Shown piece after piece: positions 1 through 5,007 of a DNA stretch of 5,007 nt (positions are counted from its first letter, which is position 1; every line of letters begins with the position of its first letter). A program made the translations under genes and the position numbers. The notes beneath the pieces are model-generated. The model did not search any database. It was not told where the DNA came from and saw nothing but the letters and a program-made list of their open reading frames with translations. Source of the stretch: Lachnospiraceae bacterium (GTDB lineage: Bacteria; Bacillota; Clostridia; Lachnospirales; Lachnospiraceae); assembly GCA_902363675.1 (NCBI GenBank), contig CABJAV010000067.1, positions 568 to 5,574 on the forward strand, read 5' to 3'.

Positions 1-380
1 CCAAAACAAGGGTAACATCCTTCAAAAGGTTCAGTCATAATTTGGTCTGTGGGTTTAGCTTTTCCAGCTGCCATCGTACAAACATGCTTTAATCTGCACC
101 ATGCCCACCCTTCCGGCACTTCAAAAGGTATCTCATCTTCAATACATTTTACACTACCATCTTGGAACTTCTCATAATGTAAATTATCCTCACCAACAAA
201 GATAATGGTATCATTCTTAATATCCTTAGGTTTTAACTTGCCATCCTTGACCATCTGTTGTTTTTCAGCCCTGATACGCTCCAGCAATACGGATGCTGGT
301 TCATCGTTTGGATCCTGTGGAACTAATTTACCGCGAATAGCAAGGTCAAGAATTTTTTGTCGTAATGCTTTTGTATCCAT
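1..380 (-). CDS. hsdS: Type I restriction-modification specificity subunit HsdS, N-terminal part (runs off window)
   Basis: HsdS selects the DNA target of a Type I system: its two target-recognition domains (TRDs) each read half of a split recognition site, and conserved helices hold two HsdM subunits. Only the first 126 codons are visible; the frame is open at the left edge. Residues 1-45 carry the conserved stretch LRQKILDLAIRGKLVPQDPN followed by DEPASVLLERI, seen near the start of EcoAI/EcoEI-type (IB) HsdS proteins. Residues 82-97 (DEIPFEVPEGWAWCRL) mark the usual entry into the first TRD, and the last visible residues (YPCF, then a codon starting GG) fit the common start of a TRD. The longer N-terminal leader of EcoAI-like proteins is absent. 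The ATG at 380-378 is supported by a strong ribosome binding site and shares one base with the hsdM stop codon. The target sequence cannot be deduced from this fragment. Confidence 0.93.
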   Translation of the reverse strand, partial: MDTKALRQKILDLAIRGKLVPQDPNDEPASVLLERIRAEKQQMVKDGKLKPKDIKNDTIIFVGEDNLHYEKFQDGSVKCIEDEIPFEVPEGWAWCRLKHVCTMAAGKAKPTDQIMTEPFEGCYPCF

Positions 381-1810
381 TATTCTTCCACCTCTCCTAT
401 AAGTGCTTCCAATTCCGCAACTGCCTTAGATATGTTGGATGATTTTTCCTTTATTTGTTCTAACAATTCTGCAAGAGTGTAATCATCTGTCCCCGAATCA
501 CTCTTCATCCATGTAATATCAAGACTTGTTTTATCCCTTGCTAAAATTTCATCATATGTGAATTTTCTCCATCTTCCATTCGGATTTTCTTCACTATATG
601 TTTCTTTACGTGCTGACAAATCACCATCCGCATAGCAAGCAACAAAGTCATCAAAATCTTCTTTCTTCAAAGGATTTGTCTTTCCAAATGATGGCATGTC
701 ATTTCTGAGGTCATATATCCAAACTTCTTTAGTATTCGCTTTGTCCGTTTTACCTCTCGTAAAGAACAATACATTTGTCTTTACTCCCTGGGCATAGAAA
801 ATTCCGGTAGGCAGTCTAAGGATTGTATGCAGGTTACATTTTTCCATAAGGTCTTTACGGATTTTTTCGCCATCTCCATCTGCAAATAAAACATTATCCG
901 GCAATACAACTGCTGCTCTTGCTTTTCCATCTGTATTCAAGCTTCTGTAAATATGCTGCAGGAAATTTAGCTGCTTATTACTGGTTGGAAAGGTAAAGTC
1001 GTCTCTTGTAGCACGCTCTCCACCCTTCTTGGTCCCAAAAGGCGGGTTCGTTAATACTACATCATATCCTTTCATTTCTTTTCCAGCATTGGATAAAGTA
1101 TCTGCCAGCTTTATTTCACCTTCAATATCATGTAGCATTGCATTCATCAATGCAAGTCTATGTGTATCATGCACAAGCTCACAGCCGGTAAACGCCTCTT
1201 CTCTTTCGAATTTTGCAGTATCCGCATCTAATTGGAATAAATCATCTGTATTCTCTCTCACATACTGGCTTGCAGAAATCATGAATCCAAACGTTCCACA
1301 GGCTGGGTCATTACAGCGTTCTCCCGGCTGTGGTTTCACTAATCTTGTCATCACATCAATAAGAACTCTAGGAGTAAAATACTGACCTGCTCCGGATTTC
1401 TTTTCGTTCGCATTTTTCTCCAATAATCCCTCATAAAGATTACCCAACCCCTCTTCACGAGCTGAAAACCAATCAAGTCCATCAATCGTCGTAATAATTT
1501 TTTCGAGGTTCTTCGGCTCCTCAATATTAGTTGCGGAACCCTGATAAATCTCTCTTACGCGTCCTATACAGTTTTCTCCCAGATGATTCAGCAATTCTTT
1601 GTAAAATTTCTTTAATTCAACACCACTTTTTGATTTTAATACATCCCATCGATAACCTTCCGGTATCTGCTTCTCTGCACCGGTTTCCTTTGCCATTTTA
1701 AGAAACAGAATATATGTAAGCTCAGTTACATACTGATGATAGGTAATGCCATCATCTCTTAATACATTACAGAGATTCCAAAGTTTTGATACGATTTCTT
1801 GTGTTGTCAT
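380..1810 (-). CDS. hsdM: Type I restriction-modification DNA adenine methyltransferase subunit HsdM
   Basis: HsdM transfers a methyl group from S-adenosylmethionine to the N6 of adenine in the site chosen by HsdS. Two copies join one HsdS to form the modification enzyme, which is also the core of the restriction complex. The 476 residues are a normal length for a Type IB HsdM. Residues about 5-125 form the N-terminal helical HsdM_N domain. The catalytic domain follows: GQYFTPR at 142-148, the SAM-binding motif I DPACGTFGF at 168-176, an acidic motif FTGCE at 207-211, and the catalytic NPPF at 255-258. The C-terminal 30 residues look helical and probably contact HsdS. Motif I has Phe174 where many relatives have Gly or Ala. 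The ATG overlaps the hsdR stop as ATGA and has a good ribosome binding site. The stop TAA (382-380) overlaps the hsdS start. The gene looks intact, so modification should be active if HsdS is complete. Confidence 0.97.
   Translation of the reverse strand: MTTQEIVSKLWNLCNVLRDDGITYHQYVTELTYILFLKMAKETGAEKQIPEGYRWDVLKSKSGVELKKFYKELLNHLGENCIGRVREIYQGSATNIEEPKNLEKIITTIDGLDWFSAREEGLGNLYEGLLEKNANEKKSGAGQYFTPRVLIDVMTRLVKPQPGERCNDPACGTFGFMISASQYVRENTDDLFQLDADTAKFEREEAFTGCELVHDTHRLALMNAMLHDIEGEIKLADTLSNAGKEMKGYDVVLTNPPFGTKKGGERATRDDFTFPTSNKQLNFLQHIYRSLNTDGKARAAVVLPDNVLFADGDGEKIRKDLMEKCNLHTILRLPTGIFYAQGVKTNVLFFTRGKTDKANTKEVWIYDLRNDMPSFGKTNPLKKEDFDDFVACYADGDLSARKETYSEENPNGRWRKFTYDEILARDKTSLDITWMKSDSGTDDYTLAELLEQIKEKSSNISKAVAELEALIGEVEE
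388..398 (-). promoter_or_regulatory. Ribosome binding site of hsdS
   Basis: Read on the minus strand this is AGGAGAGGTGG, lying inside the last codons of hsdM and ending 7 bases before the hsdS ATG. It fixes the hsdS start and, with the TAATG stop/start overlap, suggests that hsdS translation is coupled to hsdM. Confidence 0.8.
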
Positions 1811-4755
1811 GCAGTTCTTCCTCCATCATCATATAGATACTCATTGAGTTCTAAAACGACATTTTCTAATTTATCACTAAATATTTTATTTATCTTCGCA
1901 AATCCACCCTGCGATTTAAAACGACTGTCCTCATCGAATACTGTAATATTCAATACCGATTCATTCAGCAAATAATCTTCCATTCTCTTAATCCAATTTT
2001 GTTCCTGCATAGTAAAAGAATGTGCTTTTCGCAATCGATCCACAGCCTTTCTAATTCTTGCCTCATGGCTGATAAGCACTGAACCTATAGCATATCTGCG
2101 AATCAAGCTTATAATATCTGCTGCCATTTCCTCATTTGTCAATTGTGATATTGCCGTATTTAATTGCTGTGTTGTATATCCCTCTCTATCCAACGTAAGC
2201 ATCAGGGACTTCAAGCTATCCCTGGTAAGTTCACGTGGCTTTGTACAGATAATTTTTAATGCTGCAATCTCATTGATATTATTTTGAATATAGCTTGAGA
2301 ATGCATCTATGTAATCTTCCGGGCGGGCATCTTTATTTCCGTAGCCCCTTCTCTCTTCGATAAAAGTATCTTGTTCATCAGAAATAACAACAGGTCGTCC
2401 ACCATTTGGCTTACTTTCCTGAAGCATACGGAATAAATCGTAATATGCCAACAATCTCTTTTTAGCATCTTCCGGACTGCGTTTTTGAATATCAACTACA
2501 AACTGTGTCGGGTCCATTCCTCCTGACATATCAATGAAATGCTCCATCGTTTTTTCATCAATATTTTTCTTTTTACGCTGTAGCTTTGCGATTACCTGAT
2601 TAATCTGATTCTTTACGTGTGCTTCATCATTCAATTCCTCTAAACCATCTAATAACTGTGTAAATGATGTGCTTGGATTTGCTACTACTGGTTTCATTGT
2701 ATTGACATCCTCTAAAGCATCGTAAACACCAACAGGGTCATAAATATCAAAATGTGTCTTGTGAATCTCTTTGCACAAACGTGTAGCACGTCCCAACATC
2801 TGCTCAAACAAAATACGGGATTTAACACGGCGCATAAACACTAACGTTGAAATCGAAGGTACATCAATACCTGTTGTCAACAAATCAACCGTGACAACAA
2901 TGGATGGATAATCTTCATTTTTGAAACGCTTTATTGCCTCTTGTATTTTCTTTTTATTTCCGTTGGCAACACTGCCAGTAATCTTCATAATTGCATCATT
3001 ATCAACACCATACTCTGTATAAATATCCTTAAGTATTGATACAATCATATCTGCATGATCATCATTAACAGCATAAATCAATGTTTTTCCCTGTTCTCTA
3101 GGAGATTCCGGATCTATATTTTTTGCTATTTCTTCCAAAACCGTTCTATTAAAGGATTCTACTATAACCTGCTTATTAAATGAATCTACATCAAAATCCA
3201 ATTCATCCTCTATCAACTCGCTATTTTCGATTTCTCCAGTAATTGGGTCATATATTGTAACCGCATCACCTTTTTTATAATGAATACCTTCTGTATTTAA
3301 TTTAGTCTTTAACTCATGAGGTGCATCATGATCTACCAAATATCCCTCAATAACAGCCTCACGATAGGTATATTTAAAAACCGGTTCTCCAAAGATTTCT
3401 GTAGTCTGTAATGCCGGTGTTGCTGTAAGTGCAATTTTCACAGCATTAAAATATTCTATAACTGACCTATACTTACTCTGATATTCTCTTTGGTCTCTAT
3501 AAAGAGCCTCATCTTCTCCCATTTCTTTGTCTAGGATGTATCCGCGGTGTGCTTCATCTATTATGAGCAAATCATAATCTGAAACAGCAGGCATGGTTTC
3601 ACCATCATTGTACATAATTCGCTTAACCATTCCCTGAACAGTCGAAATGTGGATACGAGTCTCCTTATCAATTGTCTTGTCTTCTAAACCTTTAATATTA
3701 TAAATATCATCCAGCGTGAGGAGATCTTCCATTTTTACTTCTTCGAAAACATCCTGAGCCTGTTCTCCTAATGCTGTACGGTCTACCAAAAACAAGATGC
3801 GACGAAATCTCTCTGTCTTAAGGAATCGGTAAATCATACCTAATACAGTTCTTGTTTTACCCGTACCGGTAGCCATTGCTAATAATGCGGTTTGCTTTCC
3901 GTTAATAACAGCTTCCTCTGCCGCCCTAATTGCGTTCAGCTGATAAGGTCTCAAATTCAGTCCGTCTTTATCTGTCAAAAGGTCATATGACATTTCCTTC
4001 AGATTCTTATTCTTACCTTCTATATCCGCAGCAAGCAATTCTTCCATTCCATCAGGACTCATCCAGCCACGCAATGGCATCGGTGAATTGTCCGGTTTTC
4101 TTAAATCCAAAAACCAGATACCGGATTTTGTCTTATACTGCTCAAGGTAAGGTCTTCCATTTGTTGCAAAGGTAAATGGAACTTTAAATTCTCCCCATGT
4201 ATCTATAACGTATTTCTCATCTTCTTTTCGAATACATCTTGGATAGCCTTTTCCTTGATAATCAATAACAGAAGGGATATCCTTATGAATAGCTTTTGCT
4301 TCGATAATACCAACTAATTTCTCTCCTACAAAAAGTGCATAATCTGCATATCCTCTATTTCCCACTTTAGAATTCGTAGGATATTCAGCGATTGCGAGAT
4401 TTCTACCTTTTGTAGGACGAGTTCCCTTGGAGTAGCGCAGATTTTCGGTATCTGCATCCCATCCTACCATTCGTAATTGTTCATCAATCAAGAAACGAGT
4501 TTCCGCTTCTGTTTTTGGTCTTTGATTGGCTGCTTTATAAGCTTGCTTCTTACGCTCTGTCTGTTCAATAATCGGAGCCGCTGCTGCCATTTGTTCTGCT
4601 AACTTTGTGAGTTCTGATTCCTTTTTCTCTTCAGCCTCTTTATCAACTGTACCTGATACTGCATTTTCTTCCGGCATGACAAAATCTCTATGAGAATAAT
4701 TCCAATCTCCATAGGTCTGCATAAACCATTCACAGAGACTGTGTGCCATCGGCAA
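1807..4755 (-). CDS. hsdR: Type I restriction enzyme R subunit HsdR (EcoEI-like), apparently missing its N-terminus
   Basis: HsdR is the motor and nuclease of the Type I complex: it translocates DNA using ATP and cuts far from the recognition site. Numbered from a TTG at 4755, the frame is 982 residues. Residues about 38-80 are charged and probably coiled coil. The PD-(D/E)xK nuclease has Asp138, Glu152-Ala-Lys154 and the Type I QxxxY motif at 167-171. The superfamily 2 helicase has Walker A ATGTGKT (295-301), DEAH (400-403), TAT (444-446), TTGIDVP (627-633) and QMLGRATR (652-659). The remainder, about 740-970, fits the EcoEI_R_C region. All these parts look intact, with no internal stop. The start is doubtful: neither the TTG nor the ATG at 4749 has a clear ribosome binding site, and in-frame coding homology continues upstream to about 4818. 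EcoEI-type relatives carry roughly 100 more N-terminal residues (DUF4145-like). It overlaps hsdM by four bases. It may be a truncated active protein or a decaying gene. Confidence 0.93.
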   Translation of the reverse strand: MPMAHSLCEWFMQTYGDWNYSHRDFVMPEENAVSGTVDKEAEEKKESELTKLAEQMAAAAPIIEQTERKKQAYKAANQRPKTEAETRFLIDEQLRMVGWDADTENLRYSKGTRPTKGRNLAIAEYPTNSKVGNRGYADYALFVGEKLVGIIEAKAIHKDIPSVIDYQGKGYPRCIRKEDEKYVIDTWGEFKVPFTFATNGRPYLEQYKTKSGIWFLDLRKPDNSPMPLRGWMSPDGMEELLAADIEGKNKNLKEMSYDLLTDKDGLNLRPYQLNAIRAAEEAVINGKQTALLAMATGTGKTRTVLGMIYRFLKTERFRRILFLVDRTALGEQAQDVFEEVKMEDLLTLDDIYNIKGLEDKTIDKETRIHISTVQGMVKRIMYNDGETMPAVSDYDLLIIDEAHRGYILDKEMGEDEALYRDQREYQSKYRSVIEYFNAVKIALTATPALQTTEIFGEPVFKYTYREAVIEGYLVDHDAPHELKTKLNTEGIHYKKGDAVTIYDPITGEIENSELIEDELDFDVDSFNKQVIVESFNRTVLEEIAKNIDPESPREQGKTLIYAVNDDHADMIVSILKDIYTEYGVDNDAIMKITGSVANGNKKKIQEAIKRFKNEDYPSIVVTVDLLTTGIDVPSISTLVFMRRVKSRILFEQMLGRATRLCKEIHKTHFDIYDPVGVYDALEDVNTMKPVVANPSTSFTQLLDGLEELNDEAHVKNQINQVIAKLQRKKKNIDEKTMEHFIDMSGGMDPTQFVVDIQKRSPEDAKKRLLAYYDLFRMLQESKPNGGRPVVISDEQDTFIEERRGYGNKDARPEDYIDAFSSYIQNNINEIAALKIICTKPRELTRDSLKSLMLTLDREGYTTQQLNTAISQLTNEEMAADIISLIRRYAIGSVLISHEARIRKAVDRLRKAHSFTMQEQNWIKRMEDYLLNESVLNITVFDEDSRFKSQGGFAKINKIFSDKLENVVLELNEYLYDDGGRTA
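1820..1824 (-). promoter_or_regulatory. Ribosome binding site of hsdM
   Basis: GGAGG on the minus strand, 9 bases before the hsdM ATG (1810-1808) and inside the end of hsdR. It supports the ATG start and allows hsdM to be translated on its own even if hsdR translation fails, although the ATGA overlap also permits coupling. Confidence 0.8.
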
Positions 4756-4818
4756 AAATGTTTTGTCATCTGCTATCGAAGCATAATTTTCATGTACTGC
4801 TTTATTTCTTACCTTTCT
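4756..4818 (-). pseudogene. Remnant of the HsdR N-terminal DUF4145-like domain, in frame with hsdR but without a start codon
   Basis: Reading minus-strand codons in the hsdR frame gives 21 residues beginning RKVRNKAVHENYASIADD, which join directly to the LPMAHSLCEWF at the start of the hsdR frame. The NKAVHE core is what I remember as the conserved motif of the DUF4145-like domain that opens EcoEI-type HsdR proteins, where it is typically preceded by a phrase like LHKLRK. No ATG, GTG or TTG lies in this stretch. Four further open codons that do not match the expected family sequence well (SLHN) come just before it, and the frame is closed by TGA at 4839-4837. I infer that about 90-100 codons of the original gene are gone. 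The family match is from memory and needs an alignment. Confidence 0.65.
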
Positions 4819-4826
4819 GTTATGAA

Positions 4827-4877
4827 GTGACTTTTGTCAAGAGTTAATTTCAAGAAATTTTTCTTAACCCCAGTCAC
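4827..4877. repeat. Imperfect inverted repeat (16-base arms)
   Basis: The arms are 4827-4842 (GTGACTTTTGTCAAGA) and 4862-4877 (TCTTAACCCCAGTCAC). GTGACT pairs with AGTCAC at the outside, a symmetric three-base mismatch follows, and GT/AC and AAGA/TCTT pair inside; 12 of 16 positions match. Within the loop, AATTT (4846-4850) and AAATT (4855-4859) can form a further small hairpin. It sits about 9 bases from the point where hsdR homology ends. There is no poly-T run typical of an intrinsic terminator immediately after it in either direction. Confidence 0.5.
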
Positions 4878-4882
4878 ATTTG

Positions 4883-4904
4883 TTTTCCTGACAGCATTGG
4901 AAAA
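4883..4904. repeat. Short inverted repeat TTTTCC / GGAAAA
   Basis: Six perfectly complementary bases (4883-4888 and 4899-4904) enclose a 10-base spacer. Alone this could arise by chance in AT-rich DNA; it is listed because it is one of several such repeats in a short gene-free segment. Confidence 0.35.
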
Positions 4905-4969
4905 GAGCCCTAGTTTAACAGTCCCCGGCAGTTGGCCACTCTGTTATACGTGGATTGCTTACCTACAGG

Positions 4970-4987
4970 CTAATGGTCCGCCATTGG
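4970..4987. repeat. Hairpin CTAATGG-TCCG-CCATTGG
   Basis: Seven paired bases (4970-4976 with 4981-4987, one of them a G-T pair in the plus-strand RNA) close a four-base loop. Weaker pairing continues outward on both sides with mismatches. A neighbouring weaker stem, CCAC (4936-4939) with GTGG (4950-4953), has a 10-base loop. Together they suggest that a plus-strand transcript of 4930-5000 could fold, but no known RNA family is recognised. Confidence 0.4.
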
Positions 4988-5007
4988 GTTCTACGATCTA
5001 AAAGCGT

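Larger units (their letters stand above)
4819..5007. other. Non-coding segment with inverted repeats upstream of truncated hsdR; possible end of a mobile element
   Basis: No convincing gene is found on either strand in these 189 bases. The segment is locally less AT-rich than the start of hsdR, especially 4905-4990. It holds at least three separate inverted repeats, listed as their own entries, as expected of an insertion-sequence end or a structured RNA. Because homology to HsdR appears to stop near 4818, this is probably foreign DNA joined to the gene. No transposase sequence, clear target duplication or family-specific terminus is visible, so the element type cannot be named. It could instead be an ordinary intergenic region after a deletion. 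Confidence 0.4.

Noticed and set aside
205..402. 65-codon plus-strand ORF
   Set aside because: It lies antisense to the start of hsdS and the end of hsdM, which are strongly supported by family sequence and ribosome binding sites; it has no recognisable protein features.
1029..1385. 118-codon plus-strand ORF
   Set aside because: It is fully antisense to the catalytic core of hsdM, including the NPPF and motif I codons, and looks like a shadow frame.
2307..2495. 62-codon minus-strand ORF
   Set aside because: It is an alternative frame inside hsdR, with no independent ribosome binding site or family signal.
3930..4175. 81-codon plus-strand ORF
   Set aside because: It is antisense to the region between the nuclease and helicase domains of hsdR and has no recognisable features.
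4773..4793. Six-codon minus-strand ORF (ATG to TAG) just before hsdR, as a possible leader peptide
   Set aside because: It lies out of frame across the DUF4145-like coding remnant, has no properly spaced ribosome binding site, and is short enough to be chance.
4827..4909. An 83-base miniature element with ends GTGACTTTTGTCAA and TTGGAAAAGAGCC
   Set aside because: The ends match only over a CTTTT plus CAA core with a gap, the outermost bases do not pair, and no flanking target duplication is evident.
4834..5001. Plus-strand frame of 55 codons starting at a TTG and ending at TAA 4999-5001
   Set aside because: It starts with a rare codon, has no good ribosome binding site, resembles no protein I recognise, and runs through the inverted repeats.
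1..5007. A new type of defence system or CRISPR array
   Set aside because: All three genes fit classical Type I restriction-modification subunits; no extra unknown gene and no regularly spaced repeats are present in the window.

Overview
The window holds most of a Type I restriction-modification (hsd) operon on the minus strand. It reads from right to left: hsdR (restriction and translocation), hsdM (adenine methyltransferase), hsdS (DNA specificity). The hsdS gene is cut by the left edge of the window. Low GC, strong Shine-Dalgarno sequences and the protein sequences suggest a gut-type Firmicute such as a Lachnospiraceae member. That placement is an impression from sequence style, not a computed result.

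Layout. Positions 1-380 carry the first 126 codons of hsdS, up to the start of the first target-recognition domain. Positions 380-1810 carry a complete hsdM. Positions 1807-4755 carry a long hsdR-like frame with nuclease, helicase and C-terminal domains. The genes are tightly coupled: hsdR and hsdM overlap by four bases (ATGA), and hsdM and hsdS share one base (TAATG). The R-M-S order, the EcoEI-like HsdR and the HsdS N-terminus resemble Type IB systems (EcoAI/EcoEI), by inference. HsdM and HsdS should form the M2S methyltransferase, and HsdR joins it to translocate and cut unmodified DNA.

The notable part is the 5' end of hsdR. EcoEI-type HsdR proteins usually begin with a DUF4145-like domain. 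Here the coding signal continues upstream of any start codon, with an in-frame DUF4145-like motif RKVRNKAVHE at about 4818-4789. Homology then appears to stop near 4818, and an in-frame TGA follows at 4839-4837. No ATG or Shine-Dalgarno sequence fits the remaining frame well. Positions 4819-5007 carry no convincing gene but contain several inverted repeats. The simplest reading is that a rearrangement, perhaps insertion of a mobile element whose end lies here, removed the start of hsdR. Restriction may therefore be lost or weak while methylation persists. The element is not identified, and I found no clear evidence of a new type of system.
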